Source: Candidatus Nanopelagicales bacterium (GTDB taxonomy: Bacteria; Actinomycetota; Actinomycetes; S36-B12). From it: a stretch of DNA of 33,606 bases. The notes below the pieces were generated by a model. That model did not search any database. It was not told the origin of the DNA and saw nothing but the letters and a program-made list of their open reading frames with translations. This document shows positions 1 through 7,955 of the stretch, in pieces; the first letter of the stretch is position 1, and each line of letters begins with the position of its first letter. A program made the position numbers and the translations under genes. Location: contig JAURFD010000016.1 of NCBI GenBank assembly GCA_030827125.1, positions 1-33,606 on the forward strand. The letters are read 5' to 3'.

Positions 1-2
1 GA

Positions 3-566
3 CGCACGCCGATGGCGTGGGGGCCGGACGGCGAAATCATCTACCTGCTCGGTGACACCGGTGAGGACTTCGCCGGAAGCGAGTGGGCGCATGTGATGCA
101 TGGTCACCTCGGCGGCATCGCACCGCAGGCTGATCTCGCGCGAGAGAAGTTGCTCGGTGAGGTCCTCATTGCGGGCTCGCGCGATGGCATGCTCACCGCA
201 GCGCACGACGTGGCCGATGGTGGTGTCGCGCAGACGCTGGCGGAAATGGCGCTTCGATCCGGGATCGGTGCCCGCACGTGGACACCTGACGGGCTCGACA
301 CTGCAGTGTTCCTCTGGTCGGAGTCCCCCGGTCGTGCGATCGTCGTCGTGCCGCGCAGTGAAGAACTTCGCTTCACCTCCATGTGTGCCGCGCGTCGCCT
401 ACCGGCGTACCGCATTGGTGCCGTCGACTCCGGTCTGGGCGCCGACACCGGCCACGAAGGCCAGCAGGTGCTGCAGATTGATGATGTCGTGGTGTCCCTC
501 GATGAACTGCGAAGTGCACATGAGCAGACTTTTCCGAATTACTTCGGCCCCGCTTTGACCAAGTAG
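3..566 (+). CDS. purL: Phosphoribosylformylglycinamidine synthase subunit PurL, C-terminal part (runs in from the left edge)
   Basis: PurL makes FGAM from FGAR, ATP and glutamine-derived ammonia in the fourth step of cytosolic de novo purine synthesis. The reading frame is open from base 3, so the start lies outside the window and only about 187 C-terminal residues are present. The motif HDVADGGVAQTLAEMAL, near residue 68 of the visible part, is the conserved C-terminal PurL signature next to the ATP site. The upstream stretch with GDTGEDFAGSEWA also matches PurL. The gene ends 14 bp before the convergent BldC-like gene. The usual partner genes purF and purM lie about 18.5 kb downstream instead of adjacent. 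Identification is firm; only the N-terminal extent is unknown. Confidence 0.95.
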   Translation, partial: RTPMAWGPDGEIIYLLGDTGEDFAGSEWAHVMHGHLGGIAPQADLAREKLLGEVLIAGSRDGMLTAAHDVADGGVAQTLAEMALRSGIGARTWTPDGLDTAVFLWSESPGRAIVVVPRSEELRFTSMCAARRLPAYRIGAVDSGLGADTGHEGQQVLQIDDVVVSLDELRSAHEQTFPNYFGPALTK

Positions 567-580
567 AAAATCTCCCGGAG

Positions 581-802
581 TCAGGACACGGAGGGAGCGC
601 CGGCGTCGACCGGGGTGATGCCGCTCTCTTCGAGAAGCGCATAGACCTCGTTCGCGCGGTAGCGGCGATGACCGCCCAGGGTCCGCACCGCGGAGAGCTT
701 GCCGGACTGAACCCAGCGCGACACCGTCTTGGGGTGCACACGGAAGAGGTTGGCCACCTCGGCCGGCGTCAGCAGTCGTTCGTGATCCTGCGGTGCAGTC
801 AT
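581..802 (-). CDS. bldC: BldC-family MerR-like DNA-binding regulator
   Basis: This is a 73-residue single-domain protein built around a winged helix-turn-helix: LLTPAEVANLFRVHPKTVSRWVQ, then KLSAVRTLGGHRRYRANEV. The GGHRRY wing is the hallmark of BldC and MerR-like excisionase-type domains. Length and sequence match Streptomyces BldC, which controls developmental timing; in other actinobacteria the ortholog's role is less clear. It has no effector or dimerisation domain, so it probably binds DNA as head-to-tail oligomers as known for BldC. BldC commonly sits near the purine and valine-dehydrogenase genes in actinobacteria, and here it is convergent with purL. The ATG is preceded by a purine-rich GGGGGA ribosome site. 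Confidence 0.9.
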   Translation of the reverse strand: MTAPQDHERLLTPAEVANLFRVHPKTVSRWVQSGKLSAVRTLGGHRRYRANEVYALLEESGITPVDAGAPSVS

Positions 803-834
803 GGAATCCCCCGATCAATGGGCTGCTGCGCGAA

Positions 835-840
835 AGGCTA
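835..840 (-). promoter_or_regulatory. Possible -10 element for the BldC-like gene
   Basis: On the minus strand, TAGCCT lies 32 bp upstream of the ATG. This leaves room for a short leader carrying the GGGGGA ribosome site. No convincing -35 hexamer is visible. Confidence 0.35.
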
Positions 841-895
841 CAGCAATTCGGGCGAAACGCCTTGCGAAGCGCAGCCTGTCCTCTCTCAGGGGGAC

Positions 896-1330
896 TCAGC
901 TGCTCCGCAGGACCATGGAGTCGGCACCGACAGTCAAAGTGAGGACCTCACCGTCGAGGGACCACAGCGGGTCGCCTTCGAGGAAGGTTCCCACAAGCAG
1001 GTCCTGCTCCATGAGGGCCGGTTCGCACGCCATCATCGTCATGGCGATCGGGCCCACGGTGATCTGTGTCGATGTGTACGTCGCCTCGCCGTTCATCGTG
1101 TTGCAGCCGGCGTTGGCGGAGACCGAATCCTCCAGCGTGGTGATGACGATGGCCGAGCCGCTCACGGGCTCTACCGCTGAACCGCCAACGGTCATCTCAT
1201 CGACCGTAAACGCCTTGCCGTAGAGCACCGCGGGGTCCGGCTCGGCGGCCCCATCACTCGAGGAACCCCCGCAGGCGGTGAGCACTAAGGCGGTGGTGAG
1301 CAGTGCAGCGGGAGCGAGAATGCGCGGCAT
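896..1330 (-). CDS. META-domain (HslJ-like) lipoprotein
   Basis: The 144-residue protein starts with a lipoprotein signal peptide ending in the lipobox LTAC (Cys about residue 20), followed by a short Gly/Ser/Ala-rich tether. The rest resembles a META/HslJ domain: a GKAFTVDEMTVGG strand, then SANAGCNTMNGEATY and a second cysteine in MTMMACEPALMEQD, ending with a LWSLDGEVLTL strand. These are the standard landmarks of the family. Its biochemical role is unknown; some members are linked to stress or antibiotic tolerance. The protein would sit on the outer face of the cytoplasmic membrane. A TAGCCT hexamer six bases before the ATG suggests a leaderless transcript. The gene is divergent from the flavin monooxygenase. 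Confidence 0.85.
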   Translation of the reverse strand: MPRILAPAALLTTALVLTACGGSSSDGAAEPDPAVLYGKAFTVDEMTVGGSAVEPVSGSAIVITTLEDSVSANAGCNTMNGEATYTSTQITVGPIAMTMMACEPALMEQDLLVGTFLEGDPLWSLDGEVLTLTVGADSMVLRSS

Positions 1331-1336
1331 CTGCCC

Positions 1337-1342
1337 AGGCTA
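1337..1342 (-). promoter_or_regulatory. -10 element, leaderless start of the META lipoprotein
   Basis: TAGCCT on the minus strand is followed by GGGCAG and then the ATG at 1330. Transcription would begin at or next to the start codon. No ribosome-binding site fits in between. Confidence 0.6.
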
Positions 1343-1362
1343 CCCCCGGAGGGCGCCGGAAA

Positions 1363-1374
1363 CTTCCGCGGAAG
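1363..1374. promoter_or_regulatory. 12-bp perfect palindrome between divergent genes (possible operator)
   Basis: CTTCCGCGGAAG is a perfect palindrome flanked by imperfect GGAA/TTCC arms, giving near-dyad symmetry from about 1358 to 1380. It sits between the META lipoprotein promoter and the flavin monooxygenase start. This is a usual operator position, but no regulator is identified. Confidence 0.35.
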
Positions 1375-1421
1375 AGTTCCGCCCCGTTGCGGCATGGGCG
1401 AAAGGCGGAGATGCTGTCGGC

Positions 1422-2789
1422 GTGACACATTCGGATACTGAACCCCTGGACCGGGGTGGCGCCTGGGCCGTGATTGGGGCCGGACCCCACGGCCTCTCGG
1501 CCCTGAAGGCGCTGCTCCAGGCCGGGATCGACGCTGACGGATTCGAGCGCGATGCTGACCTCGGCGGCAACTGGAACTTCCACGCCGAGAACTCCCGCGT
1601 CTACGAGTCGACGCACCTCATCTCCACCAAGCCCTTCACCCAGTTCCCCGACTTCCCCATGCCGGACTCCTACCCGGACTATCCGTCGCACTGGCAGGTG
1701 CACCGCTACTTCCGTTCCTACGCCGAGCATTTTGGCCTGCTCGATCACCTCTTGCTGAACACCGAGGTTGTTCGCGTCGTACCTGTTGCGGGTGATCGCT
1801 GGGATGTCACCGTCCGTGATCGGGCGACGGGTGACGAGCGCACGATGCAGTACGCCGGGGTTGTCGTGGCCAACGGGCACAACTGGTGGCCGAAGATCCC
1901 GCAGTATCCCGGGCAGGACACCTTCACCGGTGAGATTCGACACTCCGCTCAGTACAAGTCGGCCGATGTCGTACGCGGCAAGCGCGTGCTCGTTGTGGGT
2001 GCCGGCAACACCGGGTGCGACGTCGCGGTTGAGAGCGCACAGAACGCCAAGGAGACCTACCACTCGACTCGTCGGGGCTACTACTACAACCCCAAGTACG
2101 CCTTTGGGCGGCCGAGCGACCAGACCGCGGATCTCATGCTCGCGATGCGCATTCCGCTTGCGGTGCGCCGAGTTATGTTCAAGGCCACTCTGCGTCTGAC
2201 CGTCGGCGATTTCACCAAGTTCGGACTGCGCAAACCCGATCACGCCTTCTTCGAGACGCATCCGATCGTCAATCAGCAGCTCGTCTACTACGTCGGCCAC
2301 GGCGATATCAAGCCCAAGCCGGACATTGACCGATTTGACGGTGCGACGGTGCACTTCACCGATGGCACCAGCGCTGACGTCGACACGGTCGTCTTCTGCA
2401 CCGGATACCTCGCCAAGTTCCCGTTCCTCGACGAGTCCCTGCTCAACCTCGAGGGCGATCACCCGGTGCTGGCCCGTCAGATCTTCACGCCGGCCAGCCC
2501 GACGCTGGTGGTCTCGGGCCTGATCCAGCCCGACAGTGGTCAGTGGACGATTGCGCATTGGCAGGGTGTGCTCATCGCCACGTACGCCGCCGTACAGGCG
2601 ACCGATCCCGCGGCTGCGGAGCACTTCTACGACGCGATGGTGGGCGAGGTCGACGTGCGCTTCACCGGCGGCACCGACTACAAGGATTCGACGCGTCACT
2701 ACTACGAGATCGCTCATCAGGAGTACCTGCAGGCACTCGAACGAGACCTGGAGCGACTCGGCGACGCGGCCTTGGTGTCGGCGCGATGA
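1422..2789 (+). CDS. Flavin-containing monooxygenase (FMO/BVMO-like)
   Basis: This predicted flavoprotein would use NADPH and oxygen to oxygenate nucleophilic or carbonyl substrates. The sequence shows an N-terminal FAD site (GAGPHGLSALKAL), the FMO/BVMO-type fingerprint FTGEIRHSAQY around residue 170, and directly after it the NADPH Rossmann motif GAGNTGCDVAVE. The third conserved element, VVFCTGY, is near residue 325. A longer frame is open from 1278, but that would overlap the divergent lipoprotein. The GTG at 1422, preceded by GGCGGAG, gives 455 residues, normal for the family. The stop overlaps the ATG of the next gene (ATGA), so the hydrolase is probably co-translated. The substrate is unknown; Baeyer-Villiger activity followed by ester hydrolysis is one possibility. 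Confidence 0.85.
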   Translation: MTHSDTEPLDRGGAWAVIGAGPHGLSALKALLQAGIDADGFERDADLGGNWNFHAENSRVYESTHLISTKPFTQFPDFPMPDSYPDYPSHWQVHRYFRSYAEHFGLLDHLLLNTEVVRVVPVAGDRWDVTVRDRATGDERTMQYAGVVVANGHNWWPKIPQYPGQDTFTGEIRHSAQYKSADVVRGKRVLVVGAGNTGCDVAVESAQNAKETYHSTRRGYYYNPKYAFGRPSDQTADLMLAMRIPLAVRRVMFKATLRLTVGDFTKFGLRKPDHAFFETHPIVNQQLVYYVGHGDIKPKPDIDRFDGATVHFTDGTSADVDTVVFCTGYLAKFPFLDESLLNLEGDHPVLARQIFTPASPTLVVSGLIQPDSGQWTIAHWQGVLIATYAAVQATDPAAAEHFYDAMVGEVDVRFTGGTDYKDSTRHYYEIAHQEYLQALERDLERLGDAALVSAR

Positions 2790-3622
2790 TTCGTCGCCGT
2801 TCGCCGAAGGTGATGCGGCTGTGGGACTGGTCGCTGCCGCCCACGAGCGCGCACCGCGAGGTGCTGTCGATCGTGCCGGAGGGCTGGCACGACGAACCCC
2901 GCGCGACCCGCAAGCCGCCGCTGCTCTTCATCCACGGCCTCGCACACGGCGCCTGGTGCTGGCGCGAGCACTGGATGCCGGCGGCGGCGGAGCGGGGCTT
3001 CCCGACGTATGCCGTGTCACTTCGTGGACACGGTGACTCCGGCGGTCGCAAGCGCATCGGTCGCACCCTGCTGCGTCACTACGTCCACGACGTCATGCAG
3101 ACCATCACCGAACTGCCCCAGCCGCCGGTGCTGGTGGGGCACTCGATGGGCGCGCTCATCGCTCAACTCGTGGCGGATCGTTATCAGCCCCGGGGTCTTG
3201 CCCTGCTCACGCCAGCACCGATCCAGGGTGCGGCCGGCATCATGCTCAAGCTGGCACGTCACCGGCCCCTTGATGCGGCGAAGGTCGTCGCGGGCGGCAC
3301 CGTGCCCCTGCGTGCGGAGGACCTCTTCACCGGGCTCGATGAGACGACCGCTGCGCGTTACGTCGACCGGCTCGGCCGCGAGTCGCCCTGGGCGCAGTAC
3401 GAACTCCTCATCCCGAAGAAGATCGGCCCGGTCCGCGCACCCGTCCTTGTCGTGGGCACTCCCGATGATCGCGTCGTTGACGAGGCTGCCGTGGAGGTGA
3501 CTGCCGAGACATACGGGGTCGATCCGGTCTGGATCCCCGGCATCGGCCACGACCTCATGCTCGATGCCGGCTGGGAGAAGCCCCTGTCCGTTGTGTTGGA
3601 CTGGGTCGACGACCGCTGCTGA
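2786..3622 (+). CDS. Alpha/beta-hydrolase fold protein
   Basis: The 278-residue enzyme has the oxyanion-hole motif FIHGLAHGAWCW near residue 50 and the nucleophile elbow GHSMGA with Ser120. The acid Asp is in GTPDDRVV and the catalytic His is in GIGHDLML near the C-terminus. All three triad positions are present, so it should be an active esterase, lipase or related hydrolase. No signal peptide is seen, so it is cytoplasmic. The ATG overlaps the monooxygenase stop by four bases, indicating translational coupling. An oxygenase followed by a hydrolase suggests a two-step conversion of one small hydrophobic substrate, but this is inference. Confidence 0.85.
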   Translation: MIRRRSPKVMRLWDWSLPPTSAHREVLSIVPEGWHDEPRATRKPPLLFIHGLAHGAWCWREHWMPAAAERGFPTYAVSLRGHGDSGGRKRIGRTLLRHYVHDVMQTITELPQPPVLVGHSMGALIAQLVADRYQPRGLALLTPAPIQGAAGIMLKLARHRPLDAAKVVAGGTVPLRAEDLFTGLDETTAARYVDRLGRESPWAQYELLIPKKIGPVRAPVLVVGTPDDRVVDEAAVEVTAETYGVDPVWIPGIGHDLMLDAGWEKPLSVVLDWVDDRC

Positions 3623-3680
3623 GCCGATGTTCGTACCGAAAGCCGCGCCAGATTCCGTGACGAGCGCCAAGAATGGGGAT

Positions 3681-4037
3681 ATGGCGACGGATCCGGCGAT
3701 GGCAGCGCAACTCGAGGCGTGCCTGGCGGCCTACGCGATGGACCGCAAGCCTGATCGCGACACCGAGAAGGCCGCGGTCAGGGCGACGCTCGCCATGCTC
3801 ACCGACAAGGCGCCGGGCCGCAGCGTCGAGGTGCGCATCCCGCCGTACGCGGCCGTACAGGTCATCGAAGGGGTCCGTCATCGCCGCGGCACCCCATCAG
3901 CCGTCGTCGAATGTGACGCGCGCACCTGGCTCGAGCTCGCCACGGGGCAACTCACCTGGGAGCAGGCGCGGACCGCGGGGCGAGTCAGCGCCAGTGGCGA
4001 GCGCAGCGACCTGTCGACCTATCTCCCGCTGGTCTGA
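3681..4037 (+). CDS. Sterol carrier family protein (actinobacterial purine-locus type)
   Basis: This 118-residue protein contains the block VEVRIPPYAAVQVIEG, then HRRGTPSAVVECDARTWLELATGQLTW and the ending SGERSDLSTYLPLV. I recognise this as the small actinobacterial sterol-carrier-family protein often found next to purF. Its function is not established; the fold predicts a hydrophobic ligand pocket. The frame is open further upstream (ATG at 3627), but homology starts after 3681. The hexamer AAGAAT lies six bases before this ATG, echoing the leaderless pattern of other genes here with one mismatch. In this window its usual neighbour purF is 15 kb away. Confidence 0.78.
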   Translation: MATDPAMAAQLEACLAAYAMDRKPDRDTEKAAVRATLAMLTDKAPGRSVEVRIPPYAAVQVIEGVRHRRGTPSAVVECDARTWLELATGQLTWEQARTAGRVSASGERSDLSTYLPLV

Positions 4038-4054
4038 TGCGGCGAACCCCGAAT

Positions 4055-4083
4055 TTGACCACGCACTGCTGACTCCGTAACTT
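4055..4083 (+). promoter_or_regulatory. Promoter of the iron transporter operon
   Basis: A -35 TTGACC (4055-4060) is separated by exactly 17 bp from a -10 TAACTT (4078-4083). This is the clearest sigma-A-type promoter in the window. Transcription should start near 4090, giving a leader of about 30 bases that contains the iron boxes and an AAGGAG ribosome site. Confidence 0.7.
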
Positions 4084-4110
4084 AGGTAGTCCTAACTAAG
4101 CCTTACCTAA
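4082..4110 (+). promoter_or_regulatory. Two overlapping DtxR/IdeR-like iron boxes
   Basis: By eye, 4082-4100 (TTAGGTAGTCCTAACTAAG) matches 13 of 19 positions and 4092-4110 (CTAACTAAGCCTTACCTAA) matches 14 of 19 positions of the known consensus TTAGGTTAGSCTAACCTAA. The two are offset by 10 bp, about one helical turn. They overlap the -10 element, the expected start site and part of the ribosome-binding site. Binding of a metal-loaded DtxR/IdeR repressor here would block transcription when iron is plentiful. Confidence 0.75.
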
Positions 4111-4120
4111 GGAGTTCTCG

Positions 4121-5152
4121 GTGTCCCGCTTCGCCCGCCTTGCCACCGCCGCCGCCGCGGTTGGTCTGGCCCTGCCCCTTCTCGCCGCCTGTGGAGGGAC
4201 CGCCGACAACGGTGCGGCGGACGGATCGCTCACTGTCTACTCCGGCCGCTCCGAAGAGCTCGTCGGGCCGCTCTTCGCCCAGTTCACCGCCGACACCGGC
4301 ATCGAGGTGCAGGCCCGCTACGGCGACACCGCCGAACTCGCCGCACAACTGCTCGAAGAGGGCGACGCCAGTCCGGCACAGGTCTACTTCGCGCAGGATG
4401 CTGGTGCGCTCGGTGCGGTGAGTGCCGCCGGTCTCTTTGCGCCCCTCCCGGAGTCGGTGGCGACGACCGTGCCGGAGGCCTACCGGGCTCCCGACGGCAC
4501 GTGGACCGGCGTCAGCGGTCGCGCCCGCGTGATCGCCTACGACGCCGAACAACTCACCCCGGACCAGGTCCCGGACTCGATCTTCGCGCTCACCGAACCG
4601 CAGTGGAAGGGACAGGTGGGCATTGCGCCGACCAACGCGTCCTTTCAGGCGTTCGTCACGGCGATGCGTGTCTCCCAGGGCGATGACATCACCCGGCAGT
4701 GGTTGGAAGGCTTGGTCGCGAACGATGTCCAGACCTACGAGAAGAACGGCCTCATCCTCGACGCCGTCGACACCGGACAGGTGCAACTCGGGCTGATCAA
4801 CCACTACTACTGGTACGAGAAGGCCGCCGAGGTTGGTGAGGACGCGATGCGCGCCCAGATCGCCTTCACCAAGCCCTCGGATCCGGGCAGCCTGGTCAAC
4901 GTCGCGGGCGTGGGCATCATGGCGGGTGCCGCGCAGAACGCCAACGCCGCCACTTTCGTTGAATGGCTGCTCTCGCCGACCGCGCAGGAGTGGTTCGTCA
5001 CCAACACCTTCGAGTACCCGCTGCTGCCGTCCGTCGCCGCAGCGGAGGGTCTGCCTCCACTGGACTCGCTGCGCGGACCTGACGTGCCTCTTGCTGAACT
5101 CGCGGACCTTCCGGGCACGCTGGTGATGCTCGAGGACGTCGGCCTCATCTGA
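4121..5152 (+). CDS. Ferric iron ABC transporter, substrate-binding lipoprotein (FbpA/FutA type)
   Basis: This 343-residue periplasmic-binding-like protein captures Fe(III) outside the membrane. It has a lipoprotein signal with lipobox LAAC (Cys about residue 24), then LTVYSGRSEELVGPLFAQF, the standard opening of FbpA/SfuA/FutA proteins. Tyr229 and Tyr230, in NHYYWYEKA, correspond to the tyrosine pair that binds iron in this family. The TAQEWF segment near residue 288 is also typical. The start is GTG with AAGGAG six bases upstream. It is the first gene of a three-gene operon (binding protein, permease, ATPase) under the double DtxR/IdeR-like box. The iron specificity rests on both the tyrosines and the operator. 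Confidence 0.9.
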   Translation: MSRFARLATAAAAVGLALPLLAACGGTADNGAADGSLTVYSGRSEELVGPLFAQFTADTGIEVQARYGDTAELAAQLLEEGDASPAQVYFAQDAGALGAVSAAGLFAPLPESVATTVPEAYRAPDGTWTGVSGRARVIAYDAEQLTPDQVPDSIFALTEPQWKGQVGIAPTNASFQAFVTAMRVSQGDDITRQWLEGLVANDVQTYEKNGLILDAVDTGQVQLGLINHYYWYEKAAEVGEDAMRAQIAFTKPSDPGSLVNVAGVGIMAGAAQNANAATFVEWLLSPTAQEWFVTNTFEYPLLPSVAAAEGLPPLDSLRGPDVPLAELADLPGTLVMLEDVGLI

Positions 5153-5168
5153 TTCGTGACGTGACCTG

Positions 5169-6752
5169 ATGTCCACGGTGGTGACGCGTGCGCGTCCGCG
5201 ACGACTGCAGGGCCGGCCTCCGCGCACCCTGATCGTCGCGGGTGCCGTCACGGCTATCGTCTCGCTGATCCCTCTCGTCTACCTCGTCGTGCGCGTGAGC
5301 GATGCCGGCGCGCAGCGCATCATCGACGTCCTTATCCGACCGCGAACACTCGAAACCGTCGTAACGTCGGTGTCCCTTGTGCTCGTCGTCGTGACGGCCT
5401 GCCTTGCGATCGGCATCCCCGTCGCGTGGCTGCTGGCGCGGACCGCACTCCCGATGCGCGGACTGTGGATCGTGCTCGTTGCCCTGCCGCTCGCGATGCC
5501 GTCCTATGTCGCGGCCTACGCGTGGATCGCGCAATTCCCCGCGATGAGTGGCTTTTGGGCGGCGGCATTCATCCTCACCTTGGTGTCGTCGCCGTACGTC
5601 GTGCTGCCGGTGACGGCGTCCTTCCGCGGTAGCGACCCCGCGTTGGAGGAAGTGGCGCGCTCCCTCGGCCGCGGACCCTTCCGGGCCTTCGCCACCACGA
5701 CGTTGCCGCAGGCCTGGCCGGCCGCTGCGGGCGGAGCTCTCCTCGTCGCCCTCTACACACTCTCGGACTTCGGAGCCGTGGCGCTGCTGCGGGTCGACGC
5801 CTTCACCCGTGTCATCTACGCCTCCTATCGCGCGAGTTTCGACCGTGTCAGCGCGGCCGTTCTCGCCCTCGTGCTGGTCGGTCTCGCGGCTCTGCTGGTG
5901 CTCGCTGAACGCCGTGTTCGCGGGCGGACGCGTCGCTGGCGGGTCGCGACCGGGACTCAGCGCACCGCCGCACCTGTCGAACTCTCACCACCCGCTCGCA
6001 TTGCGGCCATCCTCGGCCTGACGATCCTCACGGTACTGGCCCTCGGCATCCCACTGCTGTCGTTGATCTTGCGCATGGTTCAGGGCAGCCGCAGCGAACT
6101 CGACCTCACCGAACTCCTCGCGGCTGCCGCCACGTCACTGGGTGTATCCCTTGCCGGTGCCTTCCTCGCCGTCCTTCTCGCGCTTCCGGTGGGCATCCTC
6201 GCGGCGCGCTACCGCACGCGCTCGGTTCGCACGATCGAGACCGTGTCGTACACCGGTCACGCGTTGCCAGCCGTCGTCGTCGGCCTGTCGCTCGTCTTCC
6301 TCACCCTCAACGTCGTGCCGTTCGTCTACCAAACTGTTTTTGTCCTGGCCTTCGCGTACGCCGTGCTCTTCTTGCCGAAAGCAATCGGGGCTACGCGTAG
6401 TGCGACGGCGGCTGTTTCGCCGGTGCTCGAGCAAACTGCGCGCACGCTGGGTCGCAGTCCGCTGCGCGCGTGGAGCGAGACCACGCTGCGACTCACGCTG
6501 CCCGGGATCGCCGCCGGTGGTCTGCTCGTGCTCCTCACCGCGATGAAGGAACTCCCCGCCACGCTGATGCTGCGCCCCACCGGGCTTGACACGCTCGCCA
6601 CCGAGTTGTGGAGTCGGACCGAGATCGCGGCATACGGCGCAGCAGCGCCCTATGCCATCGCGCTCGTTTGCATCGCGGCCATCCCGGCCTGGCTGCTCGG
6701 CCGCACGATGACGCGGACACCGGAGGCGGTCGACGAGGCGGAGGATCTGTAA
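5169..6752 (+). CDS. Ferric iron ABC transporter, fused two-domain permease (FbpB type)
   Basis: This 527-residue integral membrane protein is two permease domains joined in one chain, as usual for FbpB/SfuB. About twelve hydrophobic segments are visible. Each half carries an EAA-type loop that docks the ATPase: EVARSLGRGPFRAF near residue 160 and EQTARTLGRSPLRAW near residue 420. The gene follows the binding protein by 16 bp and precedes the ATPase by 16 bp, so the three should be co-transcribed. Length and architecture match the family. Confidence 0.9.
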   Translation: MSTVVTRARPRRLQGRPPRTLIVAGAVTAIVSLIPLVYLVVRVSDAGAQRIIDVLIRPRTLETVVTSVSLVLVVVTACLAIGIPVAWLLARTALPMRGLWIVLVALPLAMPSYVAAYAWIAQFPAMSGFWAAAFILTLVSSPYVVLPVTASFRGSDPALEEVARSLGRGPFRAFATTTLPQAWPAAAGGALLVALYTLSDFGAVALLRVDAFTRVIYASYRASFDRVSAAVLALVLVGLAALLVLAERRVRGRTRRWRVATGTQRTAAPVELSPPARIAAILGLTILTVLALGIPLLSLILRMVQGSRSELDLTELLAAAATSLGVSLAGAFLAVLLALPVGILAARYRTRSVRTIETVSYTGHALPAVVVGLSLVFLTLNVVPFVYQTVFVLAFAYAVLFLPKAIGATRSATAAVSPVLEQTARTLGRSPLRAWSETTLRLTLPGIAAGGLLVLLTAMKELPATLMLRPTGLDTLATELWSRTEIAAYGAAAPYAIALVCIAAIPAWLLGRTMTRTPEAVDEAEDL

Positions 6753-6768
6753 TGCAGGCTGGTGTGCT

Positions 6769-7836
6769 GTGACGGGTGTCGAGGTGCGTGGCCTAACGGC
6801 CGGCTACGGCGGCGTGCCGGTGCTCGAGAATCTCGATCTCACCGTGCCCTCCGGTGCTGTGGCCGCGGTCCTCGGACCGAGCGGATCAGGCAAGACCACC
6901 CTGCTGCGGGCTCTCGCCGGCTTCATCAAGCCCACCGCCGGGACCATCACTTTTGGCGACCGACTCGTCGCGGGTGCGGGGCCTGGTTGCCCACATGCGT
7001 TCATCCCACCGGAGAAGCGCCGCGTCGGCATCGTCCCCCAGGAAGGCGCCCTCTTCCCGCATCTCGATGTCTCCGCCAATGTCGCCTTCGGCCTCCCCAA
7101 GTCCCGGTCATCACGCGCGGACACCACGGCCCGCACCGCCGAGGTGCTCGAGATGGTGGGCATGGCGGACTACGCGCATGCGCGACCCCATGAACTCTCG
7201 GGTGGTCAGCAGCAGCGCGTCGCGCTCGCCCGAGCTTTGGCTCCGCAGCCGGACGTCGTACTCCTTGACGAACCCTTCACCGCACTCGACGCCGGTTTGC
7301 GCGGTCGTCTGCGGGCTGAAGTCCGCGAACTCCTCGACTCTCTCGGCACCACGGCGATCCTCATCACGCACGATCAGGAGGAGGCACTATCGACGGCTGA
7401 CCTCGTCGCGGTGATGCGGGATGGTCGCATCGCGCAGTCGGGCACTCCACTTGATGTGTACGACGTCCCTGCCGATCTCGCCGTGGCACGTTTCGTTGGT
7501 GACGCGGTCGAACTCCCCGGCGTCGCCCACGACGGCATCGCCACCTGCGCTCTCGGAGATGTCGCGATTCGCGATGACGCAGTCTCCGGCCCCACCACCG
7601 TCGTGCTGCGACCGGAGCAGCTGGTCCTCTCCTGCCCGGTTGATGTCTCGCGTGAGATGCCCGGGGCTGGCGTCGTGCGCGAGACCTCGTACCACGGCCA
7701 TGACTCCCTGCTGCGCGTCGAACTCGTGGACGGCACCTTGATCCCGGTACGCGTCCCCGGGGGTACGCCGCCACCCCGACCCGGCGAGGACGTCGTCGTC
7801 ACGGTCACCGGCACCGGTCGCGCATTTCCGGCCTAG
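6769..7836 (+). CDS. Ferric iron ABC transporter, ATP-binding protein (FbpC type)
   Basis: This 355-residue ATPase drives iron import through the adjacent permease. It has a Walker A motif GPSGSGKTT (Lys42), a Q-loop in [10 protein letters not shown], the ABC signature LSGGQQQR, Walker B VVLLDEPF and the H-loop ITHDQEEAL. The last third resembles a TOBE domain ([13 protein letters not shown]), which is typical of CUT1/Fbp/Pot ATPases. The start is GTG, with a poor ribosome-binding site, so translation may depend on coupling. It ends the iron operon; about 120 bp follow before the polyamine operon. Confidence 0.9.
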   Translation: MTGVEVRGLTAGYGGVPVLENLDLTVPSGAVAAVLGPSGSGKTTLLRALAGFIKPTAGTITFGDRLVAGAGPGCPHAFIPPEKRRVGIVPQEGALFPHLDVSANVAFGLPKSRSSRADTTARTAEVLEMVGMADYAHARPHELSGGQQQRVALARALAPQPDVVLLDEPFTALDAGLRGRLRAEVRELLDSLGTTAILITHDQEEALSTADLVAVMRDGRIAQSGTPLDVYDVPADLAVARFVGDAVELPGVAHDGIATCALGDVAIRDDAVSGPTTVVLRPEQLVLSCPVDVSREMPGAGVVRETSYHGHDSLLRVELVDGTLIPVRVPGGTPPPRPGEDVVVTVTGTGRAFPA

Positions 7837-7923
7837 CGACCCACCCGGCCCGCCAAGGTCACGATTCGGACAATACGTCGACGGATTCGGCCCCGAACGG
7901 GTGCCGGAATCGAGGGTTCCCCC

Positions 7924-7951
7924 TAGGCTCACGGGACCATGGACTCGGAGG
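7924..7951 (+). promoter_or_regulatory. Possible -10 and ribosome site for the polyamine transporter operon
   Basis: The 119-bp gap before potA holds TAGGCT at 7924-7929, a plausible -10. GGAGG lies at 7947-7951, four bases before the GTG start. No clear -35 is visible, and I see no terminator hairpin for the iron operon here. Confidence 0.4.
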
Positions 7952-7955
7952 TCAT

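Noticed and set aside
1254-2717. 487-residue open frame opposite the flavin monooxygenase
   Set aside because: Shadow frame; the FAD and NADPH motifs lie on the plus strand.
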